64,000 bases of DNA from Urechis unicinctus (GCA_034190875.2 CM067348.1:27839295-27903294); one strand, 5' to 3'. Positions 1 to 13,338 are shown, numbered from the stretch's first letter. Made by a program: numbers and translations. The notes: generated from the sequence alone by a model not told the origin.

Positions 1-925
1 AACTAACTGCTAACAGCGTGACAATCAATAAACCACTTTGTATGATATAGTTGTATTCCTATGATCTTAGGGTGAGTGATGGTGAAAATATCGGGCTTAC
101 ATTGCATATATCCTGATTACTTGCGATAATGAAAGGTCCCATGCATTAGATTTCCATTCCATCGACTGGTGTCATATTTGCAGCCTCATGCTTGGACGTA
201 TCGTCATTAAAGAATAATGTTCATTAGACAGTCGCTGATTCATACTGAGATTACAATTAAGATTACCTCACAACTGTACATTGTGTGTCTTTGTTGTTCA
301 GTGGCTCCAATGACTTATTTCAATGACTACCTGACACGAGGACCGCAATCAACAGCGACTGTTATTCATTCTTTAAACCAAAACATACCACGATGACAAG
401 GACAGGTGTGTTTGGTACACGTCAGAATGAAACAGTTCTTAATTCGATCTAAACAGCTGACATTGTTCCCTTCGTTCGATTAATTTACAATGTGTCATAT
501 GTTGTAAACAACGTCCATCAGTGTAACTCGATTCCAACGATATCTGCCTCATGACGGCATACACAACTAATGCAATATGGCTAGGCATATAACTTGTTTT
601 AATTTCCACAGTGAACTAAGCTAGTTTCTCCTGGCATTACAATGTCTTTGTCCCGATCCATGCCACTATGTGATATTTTGCATATGTGTTGCAGACGTAA
701 TAAACCGATTCATATAACATTACCATGTGTGCTAAAAGCTCGGATGTCATGGTTTTTCCAGCAAGGCTGCTAGCAGATATAGACTGAATAGACCACACGA
801 CTTGAACACTGCAGATTGTGAATGTGTGTGTGTGTGACCTTGCTATGATGCAGAGTTGCATTAAATCATATTTAGCCGAATGATTCGATAAGACCTTTTT
901 CCTCGTCGTCGTGCAATTTAGGAAC
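1..925. other. Intergenic sequence, nothing recognised
   Basis: No credible gene, RNA or repeat was recognised. The ORFs are short and have no recognisable domains. The only low-complexity element is a short TG run near 825-836. The stretch may be a very diverged part of the old tandem unit, because the promoter-like module follows directly, but I could not align it convincingly. Confidence 0.5.
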
Positions 926-1330
926 CCATTCACGTTTCTATTTCGCAGTACATGACCAATCATGCTGTTGATATAACTCAACGCAATCTCAATAACCCAC
1001 GACTAATACTATGGAGAATGACAATGCTGCTTGTGATTACCAGGTACAGTACGTTCCTCGATGAAAAACTCTTCTATGAGCCTCGGGGTAGAAGCCGCGC
1101 CAACGAATATATAAATTATTATGCTATGTGAGTAATTCGTTGAACAACTTCTCTGAATAGACACCGTCTTTCAAGATTTATAACTGATTTTGCTGTCGTT
1201 GCCATCGTGTGATTTGTATATGACAGAATTTGATGACGTAATTTAGTGTTTGTCCATGCACTGCACGTTGCTGGCGATCCGGTATGGTTTGGTGTTCCAT
1301 CATGGCGTTTTGTTAGGTTGTTAAGGGGGT
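926..1330 (+). repeat. Outlying diverged copy of the old tandem unit (module P1)
   Basis: The segment carries CCAATCAT at 956-963, GATATAACTCAA at 970-981 and CTCAATAACCCA at 988-999, in the order and spacing of the module at 8.4, 14.35 and 22.0 kb. Downstream similarity to 14400-14640 and 22030-22340 continues weakly: a GATTACC/GATTACT step, a CCxCGGGG/CCTGGGGG step, then a stretch with cytosine-rich and TATA-like words. It is the most 5' member of the array in this window. The alignment is by eye and imperfect. Confidence 0.55.
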
Positions 1331-2274
1331 ATGCTAATTTAACATTAAAGTCCTGATTAGACAGTTGATAACGCCACGGCCTTAAATTAAAACGAATCTT
1401 AGCGTGTAAACCAAATCGAGGCTGCGTCGAACAATTCTGGCAAATATCGCGTAGATACTGTTATTAAGATGACTCGTGTGCGTCTTATTTGGTATTGAAG
1501 CAATCAAGATATCAATGACTACTTTATAAAGTATGCTTGGTAGTATTTCATGAATGGGCAAAACGTGAATTGCACCGCTTGACTAAATGCATCTTTAGGG
1601 AATTAATCCATTAGTCCATCAATTGAAAGACACAAATGAAAGAACAAATTGTTCGATCTGAGCAGCAGTTGTACCTGTAGCAGTATCATTACAGGCACCT
1701 GGCCCGCCCATGTCAAATTGGGTTGTCACAAATTGTTCGCAATCCGCGCTGAGTCCTTTTACGTGATCTTGATTGCGTTGGAGTTCTTGTTAGTTACCTG
1801 ACAATATTGCTGCCAAGAAACTCAATCATATTAAGGTCACACTGCAGCTTAACTCCACGAACACATTTCTGGTGGCTTCCGCACAATACTTGTACAAGTA
1901 TGAGAGAGTTTATACCATGATGGTTTAATGTGCAGACATCCAATATTAACCCATGGTGGGCGTTGTGTAGTGCTTCAGACAAAGCACTATTATTGGCAGT
2001 ATGATTTAGATCCTTTAAGCTTCAGGTTAACGCAGTAAATATCCAACAACACAACAATCTGGACGCACCACATTTCTAAATGTTTGAAACCAGACCTTAT
2101 CCAAGTATTATATAAACCATATGTTCCATTCATGTCATGTTCCATTACATATGTTAACACTTGAGTCAAGTTGACAAGCACATTACCATTTGAAATAATT
2201 GAAAGTTCCTCATTTTTCCGTAAATTTGTACCTGTTGTTGCCAGTCTAGTGGTTTTCAGAAGCTGGGACGTGTT
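1331..2274. other. Intergenic sequence, nothing recognised
   Basis: Short minus-strand ORFs of 62 and 98 codons are present but resemble no protein family I know. No tandem repeat or RNA gene was seen. Confidence 0.5.
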
Positions 2275-2634
2275 ATGTACCCACAATGTGGCCTGTCGTC
2301 CAAGTCGTTAACTCCCAAACAAACGTCAGCGAAACTACACTATACAACCTGTCTCGTTGTAGCTGTTACATTGTTTTTGTCACTCCGGCAACCTGTGAAT
2401 TCATTCGGCCTGACAAGCCGGGTCGTTGTAGCGGGAATTAATCTAGCGGCGTGGAGGGTTGACGGCGCCTCTGTGGCTTACGCTTCGTATATAACACCGA
2501 TGTCTGTGTGCCGTCTGAGTGACGTACGGTGTGATAAACTCCCGTATCTACACCCAAACTACGGCGTCCTGCTGAGCGGAGAAACATTTCAACCATCACA
2601 GCCGTATCAAGCTGATGTTTTTATCGCGATTTAA
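2275..2634 (+). other. Isolated 119-codon ORF of unknown status
   Basis: This is the longest ORF in the first 27 kb. Its second half lies in a patch that looks richer in G+C and CpG than its flanks (about 2400-2600). Residues 26-38 are moderately hydrophobic, which could pass for a signal or anchor segment, and two cysteines follow near residues 79 and 85. No family motif is recognised and no paralogous copy of the ORF was found elsewhere in the window. It could be a single exon or chance. I favour chance, but the local composition makes it the best ORF to test. Confidence 0.12.
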
Positions 2635-4800
2635 CACTTGACGCATCACCTTACGCGGAAATGTGAAACATTGGTTGGCGTTGACAGGGGTGTATGTGGT
2701 ACCTTAAGATCACCTCATCATTCGGAAGGCTCATTCTATCTACTCCATAAACACATCATTGACATGTAGAGCATAAACGGTAATTAGACCATCACTGACC
2801 TTAACAAAGACATAGGTTGCGCTGATTGATTCCACCTACGGCTTATAGTGTCCTTGCGATAATTGGTCAAAGGGATGAGTATGAATAATTATATCCACAC
2901 CAAATGTAGATTCAATGAGCCATTGCATTAACACACAGAGAGGAGCGATAATCCCGGCATCATACGCCGATGGCAGTCACCATAACAGTAGGTAGGAACG
3001 ACACTAGAAATCCACATTGTCATGAAGCGTTTAATAATAGAAATCTGAAAGCCGATACGATCAGTTGGTGATAGTTTTTAAAGAGGAGTCGTTACAATTT
3101 GTACCATCATCCCACAATCTTCCGTTCAAGTTAATGTATCTCCCCCCCCCCCACACCCCCGACAGTTCTACGCGTACTAGGAGGATATTATGTGTTATTC
3201 TACATGTGTCCCATGCATCTCGCCAACCTTCACGCTGATAGACTGTACGATGAGAGCAGTGCAATCCAGTGAGGTGAGGTTAGCGCCATATACTATTCTT
3301 AAACAAAGTCTAATAATAGCTCCTGTTGCGATTCAAGGCCGAGTCTAAATCAATTGCATTATTCATGTGTGGAGACTTTAGCGAGTTCGCTACACTTACA
3401 TAGAATACATTAATTTGTCCCGTCTTGTTTGGATCATATCTCCGTTTGAGCGGGCTTTTACTATACTTATCTTCCCATTAAAGCGCTCATCGGGCGTGAC
3501 TGTACGTCTAGTGATGCTAACGACGTGGTGCGACTACCTCACCTGCGTTTTTCATGTTTTATGATCAAATACCAAGCACGAACCGACGTCAGAATCGTGC
3601 GATAGTTGGAACAATAGATCTTACCGCTATGAAGTTATTGTTGCGTAGTCTTCATGAAGCCAGACTTACATGTGATGCAAGCATCTTGAAATTGGTTAGA
3701 ATACCAATTATCGGGACGTGTACCCTTTGCAGCAGATTGGTGTATAACTCAAGCTCGCGTATTTTGTATTGCTAGTAAATGCTTAAACTTGCATGTCGAT
3801 ATTTGAAATTACGTGTGCGATGTTATCATCATGTTTTTTGAGTATTGTAGATTACAAGCGCCATCTTAATCCCAGTCATTAAATGACATCCGCGTGCGAT
3901 GTGATAAGCACATGATAAGATTCGTTTCTCTCTGTTGTGATTGGAACTTTTCTCACACTGTATTGTCATGCAGCAGCTGTCACAGCTGCTGTGGACGGGA
4001 TTCGGTTTTGATTGCGGCTGCCAGCGACACTTCTCAACCAGCGCAGCGTCATATATTGAGCTATCATTATACTCTGATTGGGTGGCTACCAAATGTACCC
4101 AACTTGTTTGATTGTACAATAATAACGTTATTATTAAGTGTTCGATATTCTCACCATCAGCCGTAACAGCGCTACCAACTGTACATATTAGTTTCTCGTC
4201 AGTATCATTCCCGTCAATAGGCTTTCATCCCCCGTGGGTCATTCATTGGTGACCTGGTGACGTAATTTGTCCATTACTAGCTACTTCGTGTTGAATTGAT
4301 TATTCCAAGAAAATAGATTATCTTGAGAATGGAGAAACTCTATGAACATGGTTCAATCAGCTATCAGCAAGATTCTCTGTATCATGTAATGTGTACTGTC
4401 ACAAATGAAGTAGATCTCTACAATACCGTCAGCGCAATTTTGGCTGACGTAAATACGGGTTACTGATAAGCCATTCGTAGTAACTGCTATGGTTTACTAC
4501 TAAGAGCAACAATTTGCGATCCATATAGTCCTGTTTTTATAACTGCACATGTACTTGGTTCATTGATTATTTCGTTGCGATCAGAGATGTGAGAAGTAAC
4601 GGCCTACTGATAACGCCAGCCTCATCAACAGGTAGGCGCATGGGTGACGCAGCCAACCCATCACTCAATTACATCATTGTAGTGCAACCAGAACAATTAA
4701 CAATTTTTACGGCGACCACGCGACTAAGTGGAATAACTGCCATTAGCTTCTCGCTATAACGAATCGTGAGATGGCACTCAAAGAATCCGCGTACGCTTAT
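2635..4800. other. Intergenic sequence with a poly-C run and one hairpin
   Basis: No gene is recognised. The stretch holds an 11-base C run at 3142-3152 followed by CACACCCCC, and a perfect 9-bp inverted repeat at 3971-3991 (CAGCAGCTG, TCA, CAGCTGCTG) that contains two CAGCTG E-boxes. Overlapping ORFs of 96 and 90 codons at 3829-4166 run on opposite strands and look like chance. Confidence 0.5.
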
Positions 4801-5450
4801 TGAACTATGACTTCCTGTCCCCCTATTGGGCTATGACTTCCTGCCCCCCTATTGGGCTATGACTTCCTGTCCCACTATTGGGCTATGACTTCCTGTCCCC
4901 TTATTGGGCTATGACTTCCTGTCCCCTATTGGGCTATGACTTCCTGTCCCCCTATTGGGCTATGACTTCCTGTCCCCCTATTGGGCTATGACTTCCTGTC
5001 CCTCTATTGGGCTATGACTTCTTGTCCCCTTATTGGGTTGTGACTTCTTGTCCCTCTATTGGGCTATGACTTCCTGTCCCCCTATTGGGCTATGACTTCC
5101 TGTCCCTCTATTGGGCTATGACTTCCTGTCCCCTATTGGGCTATGACTTCCTGTCCCTCTATTGGGCTATGACTTCCTGTCCCCTTATTGGGTTGTGACT
5201 TCTTGTCCCTCTATTGGGCTATGACTTCCTGTCCCCTTATTGGGTTATGACTTCTTGTCCCTCTATTGGGCTATGACTTCCTGTCCCTCTATTGGGCTAT
5301 GACTTCCTGTCCCCCTATTGGGTTGTGACTTCTTGTCCCTCTATTGGGTTGCGACTTCTTGTCCCCTATTGGGCTATGACTTCCTGTCCCTCTATTGGGC
5401 TATGACTTCCTGTCCCCCTATTGGGTTATGACTTCCTGTCCTGTCCCCCT
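4801..5450 (+). repeat. 26-bp minisatellite, about 25 copies, ETS-like
   Basis: The unit reads CTATGACTTCCTGTCC followed by a C/T run and CTATTGGG, 26 bp in most copies. Variants differ mainly at C/T positions (CCTG versus CTTG, GGGCTATG versus GGGTTGTG) and by one base in the C run. Most units contain ACTTCCTG, which on the minus strand reads CAGGAAGT, the ETS-family consensus. They also contain ATTGGG, an inverted CCAAT core. Variant types are interspersed, which suggests repeated block duplication. No coding meaning is apparent. Confidence 0.95.
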
Positions 5451-7352
5451 TTCAATGTTCCCAGGCTTCAAACGTAATGCCTTGTGGCTATGGCTAGGCT
5501 AGTAGATTATAGGATACCCTGTATTGGACTGCATACATGTGTATGTTATGTTATTAAATACACGAGCGTCAGATACATTGTAATCAAGCCGTTCCCTACT
5601 AAGTGAAAATACAATGCCCGCTGATAACCGTGTATAAAGCACTAGCGTACAATGACATCATCTCTCAGGTTTAAGCGAACACCTCTTTGCTTTCAATAGC
5701 CACACATTGACCTTGACCTTAGCAGTAAGAAAATATAACATCCAACACCATTAATTCACATAGTTAACCATGTTTGCACTTTGAATTCATTATGTATCTA
5801 AAGAGGCTTTGTTTCATCCGTGAGATGCACCCATGACGACTTCCCTGCAACACATGGAGTTGCACTAGAACCACTATCTAGCAAATATGATATCAAAATA
5901 GGTCTTGGGGCCAGGCATGACTATGGGTAGTGTGCTTGCTTGCCCCTAATCATCAGGGTTAATATGGTAACCAATCTTAATCATAAACAGGCCGAATAAA
6001 GAGCTATATAGTCTTTAAAGGGCAATATGACTCGCTTAAAACCTTAAAGGCCAAAGCTAGTGCATATTCTATTTTGATATATGCTCTGCTGGGACGGAAT
6101 CGATAGTCTGCCTGAATTGGCTTTTAATATTGTCAACGGGCGATAATAGAAATTGCTAGAACAGGTCCGTCGAGACTAATACAACTTCTGAAGGCAGTTT
6201 AGTACGGTCGTTTGAGTCTATGCCTGGGAGATATAAACAGATAGGCTGTGTGGATTAGAAAACTAATCATGGTCATATCTGGTGGATGCCAGCTCGTAGT
6301 TCCATTTAGGCCTTACTTGAAGCAGGATTTTCACTATTTGTCCATATATTGACGGTTTGTCGCATCCGATTGCTTCTGTTGAATATTCATGCGGTATCAT
6401 ATTTTGCATCATGTGTTCGTACTCGCGAAGAATCCATGTCTGGCACGTTTAACATCACGATGTATTGCAAATACAAAGATTAATAAAAGCCAAGCTGTTA
6501 TCCATTTGTTCTGTGAGTGATAATCTACGCGGTATGGAATCACACTACGACATTCAGATATCTGAGGAAAATGTATCTCTGGTTTATACGTTGCTCATTT
6601 TATCCCCCTACCGCTCCTTCTGTGTTTCCATTAAGGCCGGTAATTATGCACAGTCTATATAGCCCCGAGCAGCAGGCAGACCGCGGAGAGCCTCACAAAA
6701 TTACCACGTTTTGCTACAAGGCGGCACGTGAGACAACACAAACTCTGATTCTTAACGTGCTTACCCTTAAGGATTAAAATCAGCCCTGACTTGAGATTCC
6801 TAACTGGTCTGGGTTTCTGGTGATCTGGTGATCTGGGTTTCTGGTGATCTGGTGATCTAGTGATCTCTCTCAATTTTATGACCTCCATTAATGTCGTCCG
6901 TACTCCCACGGCAAGGGGATATTGGATTTGCATGTATCGATTTCCCCCATGTTATTAGAAGAGAACATAATTGCTTATATATTGATATAGTGAACATCCA
7001 GTGGTTCTAGATTGAATAATGATGATACATTTATTTCACTATCACATATTTCACTAGTCGTGACGTCACTGATGCATTTTACCTTGATCAGCATTCACCC
7101 TAGAACATAATGCCGTGTACCCCAGGCATAATACACAAAATGCCCGTCTCCCCATAACAGCACTTACTGACCATTACTTCACCAACTACTCTCATGTGTC
7201 ATGCTCAGATCTAATGAATCAATAAGAATTGACAAGACTGACAAGCCTTTCATACGTTTATATTTCGTTGCTAATGGTTATGTATATGCAGCGAGAAATG
7301 AGTGGGATATTTGATAGCCCAGGCAAAAGTTGAATTGTTACTTTGTTGTTTT
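5451..7352. other. Intergenic sequence, little recognised
   Basis: No gene can be supported. Three overlapping short ORFs near 6465-6933 on both strands are chance-like, and the minus-strand one is opened by the small tandem repeat at 6808-6866. A perfect TGACGTCA lies at 7061-7068. The region precedes the first clear unit boundary marker at 7353. Confidence 0.5.
6808..6866. repeat. Short tandem repeat, 24-bp unit with inner GGTGATCT repeats
   Basis: CTGGGTTTCTGGTGATCT is followed by GGTGATCT, and the pair is repeated twice with a period of 24 bp, then a decayed AGTGATCT. It explains the repetitive residues of the overlapping minus-strand ORF. Confidence 0.9.
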
Positions 7353-7774
7353 GCCTAGCACTGCATTTTATCACGATGGAGGTACGGTAAACGAATGATA
7401 TTCTTGAATAGGAAGGTTATCTGCATTGATGACTATGTCTGCCCTGTGTCGTGTTTACCCCTAGCAAATGTTCTTCTTGAACATCCATTTTGGTGCGTAA
7501 GATCAACCATGCCCATGCCACAGCGTGTACAATTCCAAATGACAAAACAAATGATTGCCATGTTGTACAGCCTGTGTAATGTGTGTGCCTGTACGCATTA
7601 AGTCCTATACATGTATGATCCATGCAAGCAGATGAATTGGGACAACGACTTAGCTAGGAGTATCAAAGCGATAGACCCAATATCCTTAATTTGCTAGTGT
7701 GACCGTCGATTCACACATAATCTAATGACAAGATATGTTCATAAACCGCTGTCTTCTCCAAAAGGAAGAGACAG

Positions 7775-7879
7775 TGGCTGCCAGGGAATCAGTCATGGCT
7801 GTCAGGGAATCAGTCATGGCTGTCAGGGAATCAGTCATGGCTGTCAGGGAATCAGTCGTGGCTGTCAGGGAATCAGTCG
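7775..7879. repeat. 21-bp tandem repeat, 5 copies
   Basis: Five head-to-tail units of GGCTGTCAGGGAATCAGTC plus two bases span 105 bp with no indels. Only a few substitutions are present (GCCAGG in the first unit, CAGTCGT in the last two). The high similarity indicates a recent expansion. Confidence 0.95.
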
Positions 7880-8376
7880 TGCATGACAAGACCATTGTAC
7901 AATAACACCGATTTGTACCAAAAGCGGTTGCGAAAATAACTTATATCCTGTGGTTTTTGTTGTATCCAACAGCTGGATGTACGACCGTTGTTTCAACAGC
8001 TACCTACGACAGGTGCAAGCATAAAAACATCTAGCCTTTTCGGTTGATTATATTTTCATATCGAGTCGTGGTCGGTGGATGCTACCAGGTATTTCTAATT
8101 GGGAGTTCTACGTGCCATACGTAATGACTGTCGTTACTGGTGAGATCAAAGCGTGTTCAGTGTTATTTATCCCTTGTTGTTTGCCCAAAATGCAAACAAA
8201 TGCGTTCTCAACTTTCCGGTTATACTTTTAAAGCCATCCATCGTTTGTGGAGGCCGTAGTGTAAAAATGTTGTCACTTGGCATCATGTAGTACGCGTCCC
8301 GTATAAGGTAAGGTGTAGAGCCGGGGGAGGTCGTTTCGCTCCTCTGCCTGGTCATGTTCACTACAGCTTTGCCCAG

Positions 8377-8474
8377 CCAATCACGGTGCAATGTTGCAGT
8401 AACGCTTCCATCACGTGGGTGATATAACTCCCAATAACCCAGAAGCGATGTTATAAATAATTGACAATTTTGCC
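8377..8474 (+). promoter_or_regulatory. Promoter-like module P2 (CCAAT / CACGTG / TATA-like)
   Basis: CCAATCACGG occurs at 8377, ATCACGTGGG near 8410-8419, then GATATAACTC at 8421 runs straight into CCCAATAACCCAGAAGC and a trailing GATGTTATAAATAATTGAC. The last block is shared almost base for base with the modules at 10.9 and 18.6 kb. It may be a core promoter, but no transcript evidence is available here. Confidence 0.4.
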
Positions 8475-10871
8475 ACGGATTACTGACTAGAGCGGTGTGG
8501 TGGTGAATTGCTTTTCCCTGAAGTTGCAATTATAGGGTATGTCTATGAATGGCCTTAAGAGTCCATAAGCGAAGCAGATCCATGCAATTCTCAATACGCT
8601 CGCAGCGTCGCGTTTTCTTGGCAGTATGGAGTCAACGCAGTCGTCTAGCGGTGCCAGCCTAGTCGAAGGCAACATATCCATGGTACTTGCTGAGTACCGA
8701 GGCAATATTTCGTAATTGGTCGAAAAGTTAAGTCGCTCTGCTAAAGCTGGCATTAGTTGGAGTTTCATTATTGCCCTTAAAAATATATTTCAATCGAGGT
8801 ATATTCAACTATTATGATGGTTAAACCTTGAAGTATTCATTCTTATCAGACAATTGGTAAAATAAGCTCATTCGATGATTACGGTCACAAATAAGCACAT
8901 TACTTAACAGCCAATGTGTTCCAACTTTTTTTTCAGTTTGAGCCCAGTTTTTCTGTGGCACAATTTGAATCATGCAAGGTCATTTTGTCAGATGTGCAAA
9001 AACATGAAACATAAAAGTATAAAACCAATTCCCTTTGTCAGTCCATGCACCTTCAATTTGTTGTTCCGCCATTGGCTTCTTTATTGCGCCGTAATGGCAT
9101 TGTGTCATGTGATTAACAAAGACGGCAAAATGATTGGCACTAGGTGCTGTGACGAGCTTTTAACAAATCGGTACTTTGTTATGAAACAAAAGTTGAGTAT
9201 TGTATGTACATTATAACATACAACAAGGGCGTGTTCCCGCAGTCGATTGGAAACCGGATGCATGGTCTAATGCCGCGATGCTGATGTTTTGTCACATGCA
9301 AGATTCAATCACGCACCAATCACTGTGATTTCGCAATATTTGCAGTGGTGAGGTGGATAATTAAAGCATCGAAATGAGCATCAGCGAATCCAATGGGAGT
9401 TCTTTACCTACAATGTGGATGCTAATTAGTTGTATCAAATTAGGAATAAAGAGCCTGAGTCTTATGAGACCCGCAACTGGTAGATTGCTAGAGATTCGAT
9501 TAAGCTCCTCTGGTGATTCGTGGTGACGGAAGTGAATGATCCCCGTCGATAACGTAGCCTACACAGTCACACCCATCCACTGTTTGTTGGCGCTATTTGA
9601 TTGCATCATCACCACGTTATATGATAAGCTTTGGTATCTCAATTCAATCAATATCTGCTCACCCAAATCAGCCGTCTAGACTTTTTCTCACAACCCTATC
9701 TGCCATGCGTAGTTGGATCTCAACAGAAATTCTGCATCATTACTTACATGGGGCTAATTAACGCCTTACCTCTAAGGAGGCCCTGTACACACTAGGGCTT
9801 AATCTGGATATTAAACAGCTCCGTGCGGAATTAAATCATCCCTCTTCCTTCGTTCGGTGTAGTGCAGCATATTTGCGCTGTAAAGTGAAAGTTAACGAGT
9901 CTTGCCCCTGCTTGTTGAGTAGTTTACATTCATGACGATGTCCCCGCCGGACCCAGCGCTGTAACAGAAACATCATTTACATCCATACATTCTGTACAAT
10001 CGCATTATTAACACATATTGATTTGTCACCTTCAGTATCTATATAACAATATTCCAGCCTTACTTACTTCGTCAATGGTATTGGAATCATTATGATTTTA
10101 ACCGCGAACGTATGTCGCCAGTTAACACGTTCGGCAGTATTAGAAGCTGGCCAAGTATCAGCTGATAAAATCTATATATCGATGAATCAATTATTTTGAC
10201 CTAAGGTTGTATAATTGGTCGGTTTGGAGAGGGTGTTTGTGGAAAGGTAGATCAAGCGCATCGCTCCTGCCGAGGAAGCTCTCCGAAATGAGTGTTTTGC
10301 GGCATCAGTGATGTTTGCACGATTTACGTGAATGACTTCTGGTTGTGCTAACATGAAAAACACCGTTATAATCCGAGTGATAAACAGCAGCATGTCATCA
10401 CTATCATAATATGGCAGCTGCCACCGGACATCCCCCTGTACCCGCTGTGTATGTCATTCTATGGGTTCGCATGAAGTCATTCGTTCAGCGCTCAGGGCAT
10501 AATGTAATACTGTAGGTTGTTACATCCAAATCGAAATTCTATCGGCGTCTGCATTACACGACTAGAATTTTCATCTTTTTGACAGTTCTTCATTCAGTGC
10601 CATAGCTCAACCACAGTGAACCATTTACACCACAAAAGATACTTCCCTGTGCCGACTCTGCTCATTTTAATTTGTTACGCCGTTTATATTGATCTCTAAT
10701 TTTTTGGAAATATTTGCATATTATTGTTTGGAAAAAAGATGGATGATATCGTAATAAACGCGCCACTGCTGCTGGGTCAATGGTGTGCTTATTACGGTGC
10801 TATCATTCCAATTAGAGAGAAGATTATACCAGCTTTTTTATGGTCGCCCAGTCATAAAGACGTATGGCAGT

Positions 10872-10990
10872 CAATCACGTGGCGTTTTGTCATTACGAGA
10901 CCATCTATTTGGCCATATAACTCAAACCTTTCCCAATAACCCAGAAGCCATGTAATAAATAATTGACAAACTTACCATGGATTGGCTGGT
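10872..10990 (+). promoter_or_regulatory. Promoter-like module P3
   Basis: CAATCACGTGG lies at 10872-10882, CATATAACTCAAA at 10914-10926 and CCCAATAACCCAG at 10932-10944. These are followed by AAGCCATGTAATAAATAATTG and ACCATGGATT. The form matches the 18.6, 25.3, 34.0 and 42.05 kb copies more closely than those at 8.4 and 14.35 kb, so two subtypes of the module exist. Confidence 0.45.
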
Positions 10991-11170
10991 GGAGAAGCTG
11001 CATGGCGAATAACTGGTCTCTGTACGCGGTCTCACGCACGGGGGCATTAACCAAAGCGTACAACCACACATAGATATATACGCTATAATGCAATGCAATT
11101 TATAAGTTTAGCGGATGGTATGTTTATCATCAAGTAGAATAGAGATATTGTTTTAGTATCGTTCAAATAT

Positions 11171-11922
11171 GGATATGAGTGTCACAGGATATGAATGTCA
11201 CTGGATATGAGTGTCACTGGATATGAGTGTCATTGGATATGAGTGTCACTATATATGAGTGTCACTGGATTTGAATGTTACTGGATATGAGTGACATTGG
11301 ATATGAGTGTCACTAGATATGAGTGTCATTGGATATGAGTGTCACTAGATATGAGTGTCATTGGATATGAGTGTCACTAGATATGAGTGTCATTGGATTT
11401 GAATGTCACTGGATATGAGTGTCATTGGATTTGAGTGTCACTATATATGAGTGTCACTGGATTTGAATGTTACTGGATATGAGTGACATTGGATATGAGT
11501 GTCACTAGATATGAGTGTCATTGGATATGAGTGTCACTAGATATGAGTGTCATTGGATATGAGTGTCACTAGATATGAGTGTCACTGCATATGAGTGTCA
11601 CTGGATATGAGTGTCCCTGGATATGAGTGTCACTGGATATGAGTGTCACTGGATATGAGTATCATTGGATATGAGTGTCACTGGATATTAATGTCACTGG
11701 ATATGGGTGACATTGGATATGAGTGTCACTGGATATGAGTGTCATTGGATTTGAGTGTCACTATATATGAGTGTCACTGGATTTGAATGTTACTGGATAT
11801 GAGTGACATTGGATATGAGTGTCACTGGATATGAGTGACATTGGATATGAGTGTCACTGGATATGAGTGTCACTGGATATGAGTGTCATTGGATATGAGT
11901 GTCATTGGATATGAGTGTCATT
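11171..11922 (+). repeat. 16-bp minisatellite, 47 copies, no indels
   Basis: The unit is GGATATGAGTGTCACT, with CATT, AGAT, TTGAATG and GACATT variants. The array is 752 bp, exactly 47 x 16, so phase is kept throughout. A multi-unit block (ATATATGAGTGTCACT, then GGATTTGAATGTTACT, then GGATATGAGTGACATT) recurs at 11251, 11443 and 11763. These lie 12 and 20 units apart and show block duplication inside the array. The paralogous position in the next unit (18884-18915) carries only a two-copy repeat of a different 16-bp sequence. Confidence 0.97.
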
Positions 11923-12182
11923 GGGCGTCCTTTTGGGATGTTAACCTATGCACCTCTTACATCATCTAACCCCGCCCCACAGTAAACGTATTCAGGGGAA
12001 GGTGTCTACTTATATAATGACTACTAACGTATTATATTTCAATCTAATGAACGTTGACTTTTAATTTGTAATTCATTGCTACCAGTGGACTTCCATTGTA
12101 TTGATTGTAATGTGGTAATATGTTGCACTCCGAATATTACCGTGCATTCTTTCATAAATACGCCAAATTACTGTTAAGCTTA

Positions 12183-12294
12183 CACGAATGTGCACGAATG
12201 TGCAACAATGCAAAGATAGCACCGCACAGTGAGGTACTTTGTACGGTGTCTCCTTTCAATTGCATCAACAACCTCTATTGCATCAACAACCTCT
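12183..12294. repeat. Two small tandem duplications (10 bp and 18 bp)
   Basis: CACGAATGTG is present twice at 12183-12202, and ATTGCATCAACAACCTCT is present twice at 12259-12294, both exact. They lie close together in otherwise non-repetitive sequence and are recent slippage-type events. Confidence 0.9.
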
Positions 12295-13194
12295 GAATGT
12301 TTTATTTTATCATATGCAATTTATATGTTAGATGAGATGATTATCATACCATAGACAACGTTCGTAAAACAAGCGCCAAGCGGATGGCACGTAGTTGATA
12401 ACCCCTTGTTCTGATTCTCAATTAGGCTGTTAACTACACCAAATCGGTCCTCGTCACTTATGTTGTCACGAAATTACCGTGAAATTCACTCCAAGAAGTT
12501 TTACGAAAGTCATGCTCTGAATCCTCTAAATTATTCCTATGAAGTCTTGGTAACCCTAGAAAGTCATGAACCGCGAGGGACTTGATGCCAATGCTTGCTA
12601 ACCAAAGCGATTGCCATCGCGAATGAACCCTTTAGCTATCCCACAGGATTCTGAAGGAATGCCATTGAACGTTTGCATTCGAACACGTCGAATGTGGTAA
12701 TGGATGGTTCATTGGTTATTTATAATGTCATTTGGCCGCAAGGCGATGAAATCTATTCCAGATGTGATTACGCCGCAATGATATGTGGTTATTATTAAAT
12801 TTAACGTTATGGCTCTGTTCAAATAAAGATAGAATGATTTGAACATTCTTGCAACAGAATAAAGCTCCTGGTCTAGGTTTTAATTACGTACTTCCTGACC
12901 TCTCTCAACCAATCAATCACCTTTTCATTGCTAAGATTTTTGCCTCCTTTTATTTACATGGTGCTGTAAAATATTCATATTGATGCGATCGTCGTACAGA
13001 AAGTGTGTGCTGTTTATTCGTATTTCACCATTTGCCGTCTATGCAAAAATTTGCAGCATCCAATTGCACAATGTAATTTAATTGCACTACGAGGTAAAGC
13101 GGACCTGATCGCTATCGTTATTCCTGTTCGGTGGATGTCAATATATACATACATTCAGGGTATTACACCGTGACCTTCATTGGTTTCCGTTTAT

Positions 13195-13338
<144 letters not shown>

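Noticed and set aside
4801..5450. Idea that the 26-bp minisatellite is an amplified, inverted CCCAATAACCCAGAAG module
   Set aside because: Only about 14 bases can be matched, with gaps and in the opposite orientation. That is too little to support descent.
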